NCBI RefSeq assembly: GCF_000243235.1
Contig: NZ_JH594606.1
Coordinates: 124,001 to 188,000 of the forward strand
Origin: Gillisia limnaea DSM 15749
GTDB lineage: Bacteria > Bacteroidota > Bacteroidia > Flavobacteriales > Flavobacteriaceae
Length of the DNA stretch: 64,000 nucleotides
Reading direction: 5' to 3'
Shown here: positions 9,409 to 17,106 of the stretch, piece after piece
Numbering within the stretch: position 1 is the stretch's first letter
How the letters are laid out: the number at the start of each line of letters is the position of its first letter
Position numbers and translations under genes: made by a program
The notes under the pieces: model-generated
Told to the model about the DNA's origin: nothing
Database searches by the model: none
The model's input: only the letters and a program-made list of their open reading frames with translations

Positions 9409-9897
9409 ATGAAAAAAGTATTTATGTCACTCGTTGTAATGGTTATTTTTAGTTGCAACGGCAATGCCCAAAAAAAAGAATTCAAAACTACCTCTGAATA
9501 TCCCATAACCAAAACCGAGGCAGAATGGAAAGAAATTTTGACTCCTCAGGAATTTGAGGTGTTAAGAAAGTCTGGTACCGAAAGACCCTTTTCCAGTGAA
9601 TTGAACAATGTCGAGGAACCGGGAACTTTTGTTTGTGCCGCCTGCGGAAATGAAGTGTTTAAAACCGAACATAAATTTGAAAGTGGAACCGGTTGGCCAA
9701 GTTTTGACCGTCCTATAGAAGGTGGCGTAGCCTATGGATCTGATACCAAACTGGGATATCAACGGGATGAAATTCATTGTGCCGACTGTGGCGGGCATTT
9801 AGGTCATGTTTTTGATGACGGCCCAAGAGCAACAACCGGAAAAAGATATTGTATGAATGGAGTAGCAATGAAATTTATTCCTGATTCAAAAATATAA
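9409..9897 (+). CDS. msrB: Peptide-methionine (R)-S-oxide reductase, lipoprotein form
   Basis: 162 residues. The N-terminus is a lipoprotein signal (MKKVFMSLVVMVIFSC, lipidated Cys 16), so this MsrB works outside the cytoplasm. The structural zinc site is CAAC plus CADC, the catalytic region is GTGWPSFDRP and KRYCMNGVAM with the active-site Cys. It reduces methionine-R-sulfoxide in oxidised envelope proteins. It lies 3 nt before a second, cytosolic MsrB gene. The two share the order and motifs of a tandem duplication but differ in cellular location. Confidence 0.95.
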   Translation: MKKVFMSLVVMVIFSCNGNAQKKEFKTTSEYPITKTEAEWKEILTPQEFEVLRKSGTERPFSSELNNVEEPGTFVCAACGNEVFKTEHKFESGTGWPSFDRPIEGGVAYGSDTKLGYQRDEIHCADCGGHLGHVFDDGPRATTGKRYCMNGVAMKFIPDSKI

Positions 9898-9900
9898 ATA

Positions 9901-10296
9901 ATGAAAAAATATAGTACAGAAAGGTCGGAAGCTGAATGGAAAGAACAACTTTCTGAAGAACAATTCCGGGTTTTAAGACAAAAAGGAACCGAAGCACCTC
10001 ATACAGGGAAATATAACCTACATTTTGATGAAAATGGAGATTATAGATGTGCAGCGTGTGATGCTAAACTATTTGAAGCAAACAGCAAATTTGAAAGCGG
10101 TTGCGGATGGCCTAGTTTTGATGAATCAATTGAAGGAACTGTTGAATATATTAAGGATAAAACCTTTGGAATGGAACGAACAGAAATTTTATGTGCTAAT
10201 TGTGGAAGTCACTTAGGACATGTTTTTGACGATGGCCCTACCCAAACCGGACAACGCTATTGTGTGAATTCGGCCAGTATAGAATTTAAAAAATAA
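9901..10296 (+). CDS. msrB: Peptide-methionine (R)-S-oxide reductase, cytosolic
   Basis: 131 residues without a signal sequence. Zinc-binding CAAC and CANC pairs, SGCGWPSFDES, GHVFDDGP and the catalytic QRYCVNSAS are all present. It repairs methionine-R-sulfoxide in cytosolic proteins, with thioredoxin as the usual reductant. The gene begins 3 nt after the stop of the lipoprotein msrB, so both are likely made from one mRNA. Sequence resemblance (for example ITKTEAEWKE against STERSEAEWKE) supports origin by duplication. Confidence 0.95.
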   Translation: MKKYSTERSEAEWKEQLSEEQFRVLRQKGTEAPHTGKYNLHFDENGDYRCAACDAKLFEANSKFESGCGWPSFDESIEGTVEYIKDKTFGMERTEILCANCGSHLGHVFDDGPTQTGQRYCVNSASIEFKK

Positions 10297-10312
10297 CCTA
10301 AATCTAAATATT

Positions 10313-10861
10313 ATGAAAAAGATTATAACCTTATTATTTGTTTCTGCATTCGCATTAACATCATGTAGTGATGACGGAGCAGTTGGGCCACAAGGACCAC
10401 AAGGCCCTGAAGGAGCACCGGGTCCATTGGGACAAGTGATAGATATTGTTGGTGATTTTACAGCTTCCAATGAGTATTCCTTATCCCTTGATTTTACCGA
10501 GGAAGGAATTGAAGTATTTGAATCGGATGTTGTGCTTGTTTACCTCAAAACCGGAGAAGATGGTACCGCAGATGGAGCTCCTGTAGAAGTTTTTAGAATG
10601 TTACCTCAAACTTATTATATAGGAGATGAAGTTCTTCAGTATAATTACGATTTTACATTTTTTAGTGTCCTGATTTTTTTAGACGGAACGGTTGCCGATT
10701 TTGGAACTCTGGATACCAGTTTTAGAAATAATCAGGTTTTAAGGATTGTTGTAGTTCCTGCAGAATTCGCACGAACTTCAGGAGTTGATATGTCTAATAT
10801 GAAAGCTGTAATAAACGCTCTGGATATTGAGCAAAAAAATATCAGAAAAAAGAAAATCTAA
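10313..10861 (+). CDS. Lipoprotein with short collagen-like repeat
   Basis: 182 residues. Lipoprotein signal MKKIITLLFVSAFALTSC followed directly by acidic SDDG and six or seven Gly-X-Y triplets (GAVGPQGPQGPEGAPGPLG). The rest is a beta-rich domain of about 140 residues that I do not recognise. The same arrangement, a short collagen segment just after the lipid anchor, occurs in uncharacterised Bacteroidota lipoproteins; the triplets probably act as a stiff spacer or trimer nucleus. It lies 16 nt after msrB and ends at a strong terminator. It is not related to lpdA downstream, although such neighbours are sometimes mislabelled. Confidence 0.75.
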   Translation: MKKIITLLFVSAFALTSCSDDGAVGPQGPQGPEGAPGPLGQVIDIVGDFTASNEYSLSLDFTEEGIEVFESDVVLVYLKTGEDGTADGAPVEVFRMLPQTYYIGDEVLQYNYDFTFFSVLIFLDGTVADFGTLDTSFRNNQVLRIVVVPAEFARTSGVDMSNMKAVINALDIEQKNIRKKKI

Positions 10862-10885
10862 AAACAAATTCGAACATTTGTTCTT

Positions 10886-10924
10886 AAAGGCTTATTTCAA
10901 AACTGGAATAAGCCTTTTTTTATT
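10886..10924 (+). terminator. Rho-independent terminator
   Basis: Stem AAAGGCTTATT / AATAAGCCTTT (10886-10896 and 10907-10917) followed by a T run. It ends the msrB-msrB-lipoprotein transcript before lpdA. Confidence 0.85.
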
Positions 10925-11027
10925 TTATAATCCACATCTACCCTATTCTTAAGTTTCAAAGACTTTTAGTTTAGGCTATTATTCCTTAAATTCGCAACTT
11001 CTTAAACTGTTACAAAAAATTCAGGAA

Positions 11028-12419
11028 ATGAGTAAATACGATATCATTGTTTTAGGAAGCGGCCCGGGAGGATATGTTACTGCCATACGCGCTTCACAAT
11101 TAGGTTTTAAAACCGCTATTATAGAAAAAGAAAGCCTGGGTGGGGTTTGCCTTAACTGGGGATGTATTCCAACCAAAGCGCTTTTAAAAAGTGCGCAGGT
11201 TTTTGACTACCTAAAACACGCTGAAGATTACGGACTTACTTTGGAAAAAGCCGATAAAGATTTCTCTGCAGTGGTAAAACGAAGCAGAAATGTAGCTGAG
11301 GGAATGAGCAAGGGAGTAGAATTTTTAATGAAAAAAAATAAAATTGACGTCATTAAAGGTTTTGGAAAGTTGAAAGCCGGAAAGAAAGTTACTGTAACAG
11401 ATAAAAACGATAAAACCACAGACTATTCTGCAGATAGCATCATTATTGCCACAGGAGCGCGATCACGTGAATTGCCGAGCCTGAAACAGGATGGAAAAAA
11501 AGTGATTGGTTACCGGGAAGCGATGACCTTAAAAGAACAACCAAAATCTATGATCGTGGTTGGTTCCGGAGCAATTGGAGTTGAGTTCGCACATTTTTAC
11601 AACGCTATGGGAACCGAGGTTACCGTTGTAGAGTTCCTGCCTAATTTGGTTCCTTTGGAGGATGAGGAAATCTCTAAACAATTTGAACGCAGCTTCAAAA
11701 AAGCAGGTATCAAAGTAATGACGAATTCATCTGTTGAAAGTGTGGATACTTCGGGAAAAGGAGTAAAAGCTAAGGTGAAAACCGCAAAAGGAGAAGTATC
11801 TCTGGAAGCTGATATCGTGCTTTCTGCTGTTGGGATTAAAACGAATATAGAAAATATCGGACTTGAGGAATTAGGAATTAAAACCGATAAAGATAAAATT
11901 CTTGTAAACGAATGGTACCAAACCAATGTTGATGGCATTTATGCTATTGGAGACGTAGTGGCCGGTCCTGCCCTTGCTCACGTAGCTTCTGCGGAAGGAA
12001 TTACCTGTGTTGAAAAGATTAAAGGAATGCATGTAGAACCTATAGACTACGGCAATATCCCCGGATGTACCTATGCATCCCCAGAAATTGCATCTGTTGG
12101 AATGACGGAAAAGCAAGCAAAAGAAGCCGGATATGAGTTGAAAATTGGAAAATTCCCTTTCTCTGCTTCCGGAAAAGCAAAAGCTGCAGGTACTCCTGAT
12201 GGTTTTGTAAAAGTGATTTTTGATGCTAAATATGGCGAATGGTTAGGTTGCCATATGATTGGTGCCGGAGTAACCGATATGATTGCTGAAGCTGTTTTGG
12301 GTCGTAAACTTGAAACTACAGGTCATGAAGTCTTAAAAACCATTCACCCTCACCCAACAATGAGTGAAGCGGTTATGGAAGCTGTCGCGGCTGCATATGA
12401 TGAGGTTATTCATTTGTAA
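11028..12419 (+). CDS. lpdA: Dihydrolipoyl dehydrogenase (E3)
   Basis: 463 residues, full length for the family. FAD-binding GSGPGG (10-15), redox-active disulfide in GGVCLNWGCIPTK (Cys41/Cys46), NAD-binding VVGSGAIGVEFA, the second FAD motif GIYAIGDVV and the C-terminal base HPHPTMSEAVMEA. It reoxidises the dihydrolipoamide of 2-oxoacid dehydrogenase complexes and of the glycine-cleavage system. It is not beside E1/E2 genes here; an E1 fusion lies 9 kb away at 21217. It has its own terminator, and an unusual heptamer array begins 5 nt after its stop. Confidence 0.97.
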   Translation: MSKYDIIVLGSGPGGYVTAIRASQLGFKTAIIEKESLGGVCLNWGCIPTKALLKSAQVFDYLKHAEDYGLTLEKADKDFSAVVKRSRNVAEGMSKGVEFLMKKNKIDVIKGFGKLKAGKKVTVTDKNDKTTDYSADSIIIATGARSRELPSLKQDGKKVIGYREAMTLKEQPKSMIVVGSGAIGVEFAHFYNAMGTEVTVVEFLPNLVPLEDEEISKQFERSFKKAGIKVMTNSSVESVDTSGKGVKAKVKTAKGEVSLEADIVLSAVGIKTNIENIGLEELGIKTDKDKILVNEWYQTNVDGIYAIGDVVAGPALAHVASAEGITCVEKIKGMHVEPIDYGNIPGCTYASPEIASVGMTEKQAKEAGYELKIGKFPFSASGKAKAAGTPDGFVKVIFDAKYGEWLGCHMIGAGVTDMIAEAVLGRKLETTGHEVLKTIHPHPTMSEAVMEAVAAAYDEVIHL

Positions 12420-12423
12420 TGCC

Positions 12424-12582
12424 AGGCGTTAGGCGTTAGGCGTTAGGCGTTAGGCGTTAGGCGTTAGGCGTTAGGCGTTAGGCGTTAGGCGTTAGGCGTT
12501 AGGCGTTAGGCGTTAGGCGTTAGGCGTTAGGCGTTAGGCGTTAGGCGTTAGGCGTTAGGCGTTAGGCGTTAGGCGTTAGGCG
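12424..12582. repeat. Perfect heptanucleotide tandem array (AGGCGTT), about 22.7 copies
   Basis: 159 bases consist of 22 perfect copies of AGGCGTT plus AGGCG with no interruption. It starts 5 nt after the lpdA stop and ends about 20 nt before the terminator hairpin, so it lies in the lpdA 3' untranslated region. The plus strand carries GG every 7 bases; the minus strand reads AACGCCT. Its far higher G+C content than the surroundings makes it stand out. The copy number may be variable, or wrong in the assembly. Confidence 0.98.
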
Positions 12583-12602
12583 AAATTTCAAAAAGATATA
12601 AT

Positions 12603-12637
12603 TGCCCTGCAAGGTTTTTGTGGGGCATTATTTTTTA
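12603..12637 (+). terminator. Rho-independent terminator of lpdA
   Basis: Ten-pair stem TGCCCTGCAA / TTGTGGGGCA (12603-12612 and 12618-12627, with two G-U pairs) followed by TTATTTTTT. It lies beyond the heptamer array, so the array would be transcribed. Confidence 0.8.
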
Positions 12638-12640
12638 ATA

Positions 12641-13366
12641 TTATCTAGGGATAAGGTCGCAATACCAAAAGCTGGTGTCCCAAGATTTCACATCATCTGT
12701 AAAGCAATTGTCTTCTTCATCTTCCCGCGCATTATAGGATCTTTGAACGATTTCCCCTTTTTCAAATTCAATTGGATTTTTGAATATTGGCCCATCAAAT
12801 ACAAAGGTGTGAAATTCCCCATTTTCGCCACAGGGATCAACACCGGACGGTAAATCTTCAACAAATTTTTGATCTATTATTCTCCCGCAGAATGAACGAT
12901 CCAGCACTTTTGCATTTACACAAACTGTAATGGCCTTAAATCCCGAATCGATAAAATCAGAAATGAGCTGATGAGTATTTTGTTTCCAAAGTGGAAAAAC
13001 CGCTTGTATTCCTACCCTGGCTAGTTGTTCTTCTCTGTATTCCTTAAGGTCCTCTAAAAAGATATCTCCAAAAACACTGTGAGTAAACCCTTCTCCTAAG
13101 AGTTTTGAAACCGCGCTATGCATTTTCGAATTATAGCTTTGCATAGAAACATTTCCTTCCAGTGCTATAATATCAATTGGAAGTCCAATACTTTTAGCCT
13201 GTAATATTAAGAGTTCCTTTCGCAATCCATGCATAGAAACCCTGTCTACCTCAGAATTAAGAGTTGTTACCAATTTCTCAACCCTCAATGTATTTTCCTG
13301 CTGAAGTTTATATAAAGAATAAGCAGCATCCTTTCCACTACTCCAGTTAAGATAGGCTTTTTGCAT
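12641..13366 (-). CDS. DPH6-like adenine nucleotide alpha-hydrolase (PP-loop ATPase)
   Basis: 241 residues. A PP-loop-like NWSSGKDAAYSLY opens the protein (residues 7-19) and the C-terminal GVDPCGENGEFHTFVFDGP is the signature of the DPH6/MJ0570 group. The archaeal and eukaryotic relatives amidate diphthine on elongation factor 2; bacteria lack diphthamide, so another ATP-dependent amidation or ligation is expected and 'diphthine-ammonia ligase' would be a misleading name. It lies 1 nt downstream of aroQ on the minus strand and is probably co-transcribed. The substrate is unknown. Confidence 0.8.
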   Translation of the reverse strand: MQKAYLNWSSGKDAAYSLYKLQQENTLRVEKLVTTLNSEVDRVSMHGLRKELLILQAKSIGLPIDIIALEGNVSMQSYNSKMHSAVSKLLGEGFTHSVFGDIFLEDLKEYREEQLARVGIQAVFPLWKQNTHQLISDFIDSGFKAITVCVNAKVLDRSFCGRIIDQKFVEDLPSGVDPCGENGEFHTFVFDGPIFKNPIEFEKGEIVQRSYNAREDEEDNCFTDDVKSWDTSFWYCDLIPR

Positions 13367-13367
13367 T

Positions 13368-13787
13368 CTATTTAATTAAGAAGCTGTTGATCGCCAGGTC
13401 ATAGCTGGAAAGACCAAAACCAATAATGATCCCTTTTGCATTTGCAGAAATATATGACTTATGGCGAAACTGTTCCCGGGAAAATGTATTAGAGATATGA
13501 ACTTCAACCACGGGGATTCCAATTGCTTTCACCGCATCTCCTATCCCGATTGATGTATGGGTATAAGCTGCAGCATTAAGGATTACCCCGTCAAATTCCA
13601 TATCGGCCTGCTGAAGGCGATCAATGAGCTCCCCCTCAATATTGCTTTGGTAATAGGATAATTCGGTTTCGCGGAATTTGAACTGAAGTTTTGAAAAATA
13701 ATCTTCAAAACTTTCCTTTCCATAAGTGTCCGGCTCGCGTGTTCCCAGTAAATTTAAATTGGGACCATTGATAATAAGTAGTTTCAT
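13368..13787 (-). CDS. aroQ: 3-dehydroquinate dehydratase, type II
   Basis: 139 residues, the usual size. IINGPNLNLLGTREPDTYG holds the catalytic Arg and Tyr, ILNAAAYTHTSIGIGDA the substrate-binding Asn, and EVHISNTFSREQFRHKSYIS the catalytic His. It forms a dodecameric cytosolic enzyme converting 3-dehydroquinate to 3-dehydroshikimate in the shikimate pathway. aroC, a later step, is 19 kb away at 32849. It is followed after 1 nt by the DPH6-like gene. No T-tailed hairpin separates the two. Confidence 0.96.
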   Translation of the reverse strand: MKLLIINGPNLNLLGTREPDTYGKESFEDYFSKLQFKFRETELSYYQSNIEGELIDRLQQADMEFDGVILNAAAYTHTSIGIGDAVKAIGIPVVEVHISNTFSREQFRHKSYISANAKGIIIGFGLSSYDLAINSFLIK

Positions 13788-13926
13788 CGTCTAAAGATAT
13801 TTAATTTTAAGTCATAAAAAAAGCAGAGGATCATCACTTCTACAGAAGAGATCAGGAAATTAAAATAGTATTGGTTTGTTTAACCGGGAAGGAGAAAATG
13901 CACACCAGTGCAGAACATAAAGAATA

Positions 13927-13957
13927 AAAAACGGGAAACATTCCGTTCCCCGTTTTT
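13927..13957 (-). terminator. Rho-independent terminator after outer-membrane protein gene
   Basis: Stem AAAAACGGG / CCCGTTTTT with one internal mismatch (13927-13939 against 13945-13957) and a T run on the minus strand, 24 nt past the stop of the 13981 gene. Confidence 0.75.
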
Positions 13958-13980
13958 AAGATCAAAAAATTTTTGGTGAC

Positions 13981-14475
13981 TTAAAAACCAAATTCCACTC
14001 CAAGATTAACCGAGGAAACATCTCCCCCATCGGCGCTAATCCCCGAAAAAGAAGCTATAATTGCCAGTGGCCCCAATTCATAGCCCACTTTTGGCCTGTA
14101 ATAAAAACCACCATCATTTCCATCGTCAAGACCTACCGCATACCCAAGGTCTCCACCCACGAATAAGGAATTTTCAAAACCGAAACGTGCTGAGGCCGCG
14201 ATTGGGAGAAATGAAATATCATCTACTTCAATAGTTCCAAACGATGTGGAAATATCATCCCCAAAATAACGCGAATATCCTGCCAGCGCACCCACGCTAA
14301 ATAAATCGGACACAGGATAAAAATACGCGATGTCAAACCCTAATTGAAAAGTTGTAAACTCTTCTACATCCCCTACGGGAATACCGGCATTTACTCCAAT
14401 TTTAAAATTGCTCTGTGAAAAAGCCGAAGAAATGGTAAAGAGCATAATTAGTAAAATAAATAATAATTTTTTCAT
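13981..14475 (-). CDS. Outer-membrane beta-barrel protein
   Basis: 164 residues with a signal peptide (MKKLLFILLIMLFTISSAFSQ). The mature chain has alternating hydrophobic/polar strands (FKIGVNAGIPVGD, FQLGFDIAYFY, FSVGALAGYSRYF, LFVGGDLGYAVG, YYRPKVGYELG) and ends in an aromatic residue (NLGVEFGF), as expected for an eight-stranded barrel inserted by BamA. It is the first of three consecutive barrel genes, each with its own terminator. The role is unknown. A perfect inverted repeat lies 22 nt upstream of its start and may be an operator. Confidence 0.82.
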   Translation of the reverse strand: MKKLLFILLIMLFTISSAFSQSNFKIGVNAGIPVGDVEEFTTFQLGFDIAYFYPVSDLFSVGALAGYSRYFGDDISTSFGTIEVDDISFLPIAASARFGFENSLFVGGDLGYAVGLDDGNDGGFYYRPKVGYELGPLAIIASFSGISADGGDVSSVNLGVEFGF

Positions 14476-14496
14476 GTTTTTAACTATTTAATTGGT

Positions 14497-14517
14497 TGTG
14501 TATCTTAAAGATACACA
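14497..14517. promoter_or_regulatory. Inverted repeat upstream of outer-membrane protein gene, possible operator
   Basis: TGTGTATCTT and AAGATACACA (14497-14506, 14508-14517) form a perfect 10-bp inverted repeat with a single central base, 22 nt before the start of the 13981 gene. There is no T tract, so it is not a typical terminator; a dimeric repressor or activator site is an inference. Confidence 0.45.
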
Positions 14518-14549
14518 TTTTTAGAACATTTAAAACAGAAGTACATAAA

Positions 14550-14573
14550 AAAGCGGAAGATAACCCCCGCTTT
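14550..14573 (-). terminator. Rho-independent terminator
   Basis: Stem AAAGCGG / CCGCTTT (14550-14556 and 14567-14573), followed on the minus strand by a T run; it ends the 14600 barrel gene. Confidence 0.75.
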
Positions 14574-14599
14574 AAAAACCTTTTGAAATCTTAGAACAA

Positions 14600-15184
14600 T
14601 TAGAACATATACCCAACAGATAGTTGAATTACAGAGTTCTTTGCTTCATCATCACCAAATTCATCGGAATCTAGAACGTTGGCTAAACCAAGATTATAAC
14701 GGCCTTGAAAAAAAATCCCCCCAGGAAGTTTATATCCTAAACCAAAATTTAAACCATAATCAAAACTAGAAAAATAATCTTTGGCATCAATTCCTATTTC
14801 CTCCGTTTCAACTTCGGAAGAAGTTAAAAATCCAATTTGAGGTCCAGCTTCTAAACTGAATCCTTCAGATACATAATATCTGGCCATCAAAGGGATTTGA
14901 ATATAATCAAGTCTAAACTCAGCATCTACATCGAATTCATCATCGCTAAAACTTGCACCTTGTATGGAATATAAAACCTCTGGTCCAAAATAAAATTTTT
15001 CCGATATAGGAATCTCTGCTACAAGTCCCAAATGGAAACTAGTAAGCATTTCGGCATCCTCTGCGTCACCAGTAAGATTTGCAAAGTTTAACCCTACCTT
15101 AGCTCCAATTCTAAAGAATTCCTGAGCCTGTAATGCCGGTAGGGCCATCAAAGCAACTACCAAAAAAAGAACTGATTTTTTCAT
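14600..15184 (-). CDS. PorT-like outer-membrane beta-barrel protein
   Basis: 194 residues, signal peptide MKKSVLFLVVALMALPALQAQ. It contains the pattern of the PorT-type barrel domain: RIGAKVGLNFANLTGD, FHLGLVAEIPISEKFYFGPEVLYS, LDYIQIPLMARYYV, FSLEAGPQIGFL, and a terminal VIQLSVGYMF. It is closely similar in layout to the 15388 product (for example DYIQIPLMARYYV against DYINIPVLAKFYV), so the two are paralogues. It is probably an eight-stranded outer-membrane protein of unknown role. A TAnnTTTG element (CAAATGTA on the plus strand, 15219-15226) lies 35 nt upstream of the start. Confidence 0.88.
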   Translation of the reverse strand: MKKSVLFLVVALMALPALQAQEFFRIGAKVGLNFANLTGDAEDAEMLTSFHLGLVAEIPISEKFYFGPEVLYSIQGASFSDDEFDVDAEFRLDYIQIPLMARYYVSEGFSLEAGPQIGFLTSSEVETEEIGIDAKDYFSSFDYGLNFGLGYKLPGGIFFQGRYNLGLANVLDSDEFGDDEAKNSVIQLSVGYMF

Positions 15185-15258
15185 TTAATAAAATTTAGTG
15201 TTTATCGATTAATTTTGCCAAATGTAAAAAAATTGTTAAAGCTTTTGGCTGTTTAGTT

Positions 15259-15287
15259 AAAAAAAGGTGTGAGACTTAACTTACACC
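15259..15287 (-). terminator. Second terminator downstream of the 15388 gene
   Basis: Stem GGTGTGAG / CTTACACC with one G-U pair (15266-15273 and 15280-15287) followed by seven T on the minus strand. It backs up the stronger hairpin at 15341 and could also act on the plus strand, where a T8 run follows. Confidence 0.6.
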
Positions 15288-15330
15288 CCTTTTTTTTCTT
15301 ATTTTATTATAAAATATCCTTAAAATATTC

Positions 15331-15365
15331 AAAAAAAAAAGGTGCAGGAATTTTCCTGCACCTTT
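15331..15365 (-). terminator. Strong rho-independent terminator
   Basis: Perfect stem GGTGCAGGAA / TTCCTGCACC (15341-15350, 15353-15362), flanked by A10 on the plus strand, that is T10 after the stem on the minus strand. It ends the 15388 gene. Confidence 0.9.
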
Positions 15366-15387
15366 CATTTCTTATAAATATTCCAGA

Positions 15388-16017
15388 TTAAAACATAAAT
15401 CCTATTCCTGCCTGAACAACAGAATGTTTTGCATCTGCTCCGGAAAAAATATTGTTTGCAAAACTGTCATCATAAATATCGGTTAAACCAATATTATACC
15501 TTCCATTTACAAAAAATCCACCTTGAAACTTGTAAGAAGCTCCTAATGCAACACTAAAATCGACAGTGTTAAATTGATCTTCACTCAATGAAATTGAATT
15601 ATTATCATTGGTACTGGAAGGATTATAATCAATTTCACTGTTTACTAAAAATCCAACTTGTGGTCCTGCTTCCAACGCAAAGCCATCGGTTACATAAAAT
15701 TTAGCTAAGACCGGAATATTGATATAATCCAGTTGATATTCAATATCATTACCATTACTCCTTTCTGAAATATCATATCCCTGTCCGGAATAAAGAACTT
15801 CGGGTTGTACAGAGAATCTATCGCTCACCGGTATTTCTGCTAAAAGACCTAAATTAAAAGAGGTTCTTCCATCAGGATCATTAAAAGCGTTTTGTCCATC
15901 ACCTGAAAAGGTTGAAAAGTTAACTCCTCCTTTCGCTCCAAAAACGACATACTCCTGAGCATTCATTTGAGCAAAACCAAATAACGCAATTGCTATAACA
16001 AAAATTGACTTTTTCAT
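15388..16017 (-). CDS. PorT-like outer-membrane beta-barrel protein
   Basis: 209 residues, signal peptide MKKSIFVIAIALFGFAQMNAQ. Barrel-strand pattern VFGAKGGVNFSTFSGD, FNLGLLAEIPVSDRFSVQPEVLYSGQG, LDYINIPVLAKFYV, FALEAGPQVGFLVN, FFVNGRYNIGLTDIYDD and a terminal VVQAGIGFMF identify the PorT-type barrel family. It is a paralogue of the 14600 product and lies just upstream of it. Two tandem terminators follow. A TAnnTTTG element (16042-16049, minus strand) is suitably placed for its promoter. Substrate or partner unknown. Confidence 0.88.
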   Translation of the reverse strand: MKKSIFVIAIALFGFAQMNAQEYVVFGAKGGVNFSTFSGDGQNAFNDPDGRTSFNLGLLAEIPVSDRFSVQPEVLYSGQGYDISERSNGNDIEYQLDYINIPVLAKFYVTDGFALEAGPQVGFLVNSEIDYNPSSTNDNNSISLSEDQFNTVDFSVALGASYKFQGGFFVNGRYNIGLTDIYDDSFANNIFSGADAKHSVVQAGIGFMF

Positions 16018-16130
16018 TTCTTATGTTTTTAAGTTCGGGATCAAAATTAGGCTTACATTTGTTAAGAAAATGTTATGCAAGCATAAAGTATTACTAATAC
16101 TGATTTTAAAAATTGTTAATAACTTTCAGT

Positions 16131-17033
16131 ATGACCTGGCAACAAGCGAAAAAGGATTTCAAAAATTATTTATTGATAGAACGCGGTCTTTCCGGGAATT
16201 CCGTCAGTAATTACTGTTTGGACATTTCAAAACTTATCAACTATTTAGAAACCAATTCAATCGTGGTTTCCCCTACCAAAATTTCAGTAGAAACCCTTCA
16301 GCAGTTTATATATGAAGTGGCTAAAATTTTAAATGCACGGTCGCAATCCAGGATTATTTCAGGACTGAAAAGTTTTTTTAATTATATGGTTTTTGAAGGC
16401 TACCGGGAAAGCAATCCTATGGAACTTATAGAAACCCCTAAAATTGGCAGAAAGCTTCCGGATACGCTCTCCACTGTAGAAATAGATGAGCTTATAGACA
16501 CTATTGACCTCAATAAGAAAGAAGGGGAACGCAACAAGGCCATTCTGGAAACACTGTATGGGTGTGGCTTGCGGGTTTCTGAATTGATTAATTTAAAAAT
16601 ATCAGATCTCTTTTTTAAAGAAGGTTTCATCAAAGTAACAGGAAAAGGTGACAAGCAACGTTTTGTGCCGATTGGTGATATAACACAGACTTTAATTTCT
16701 CAATATCTTGAAAATTCCAGAGGAGAAGTTCCTTTCAAAAAAAATGCTTCAGATGTCTTATTTTTAAACCGAAGAGGTAATATGCTAACCCGGGCGATGA
16801 TCTTTACGATCGTTAAAAATCTTTCTAAAGCTGCAAATTTTCAGAAGAATATCAGTCCGCACACATTCCGTCACTCTTTTGCCACCCATTTACTTGAGAA
16901 TGGAGCCGATCTTAGGGCTATCCAACAGATGTTAGGCCACGAAAGCATCACCACTACCGAAATTTACATGCACGTGGATAAAAGTCACCTCCAAAAGGTG
17001 ATTTTAGATTTCCATCCCAGACGGAACTACTAA
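16131..17033 (+). CDS. xerD: Tyrosine recombinase XerD/XerC
   Basis: 300 residues from the ATG at 16131; a TTG six codons upstream is possible but less likely. It has an N-terminal SAM-like core-binding domain (1-90) and a catalytic domain with all expected residues: Arg148 (GCGLRVSEL), Lys172 (TGKGDKQRFVP), His244 and Arg247 (HTFRHSFATHLL), His270 (LGHESITTTEIY) and nucleophile Tyr279. It resolves chromosome dimers at the dif site with FtsK. No dif-like site or integrated element borders it, so it is a housekeeping enzyme rather than an integrase. The divergent position near aroQ is usual in this family. Confidence 0.93.
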   Translation: MTWQQAKKDFKNYLLIERGLSGNSVSNYCLDISKLINYLETNSIVVSPTKISVETLQQFIYEVAKILNARSQSRIISGLKSFFNYMVFEGYRESNPMELIETPKIGRKLPDTLSTVEIDELIDTIDLNKKEGERNKAILETLYGCGLRVSELINLKISDLFFKEGFIKVTGKGDKQRFVPIGDITQTLISQYLENSRGEVPFKKNASDVLFLNRRGNMLTRAMIFTIVKNLSKAANFQKNISPHTFRHSFATHLLENGADLRAIQQMLGHESITTTEIYMHVDKSHLQKVILDFHPRRNY

Positions 17034-17106
17034 AATTGTGCTAAAAACATCCACTTTATTTTTTAATGAAAATCATCCATAGTACCTTAATGGAAAATTA
17101 ATATAC

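Noticed and set aside
16113-17033. XerD as a marker of an integrated island
   Set aside because: All catalytic residues and the length match housekeeping XerD, and no att-like repeats or foreign genes flank it.
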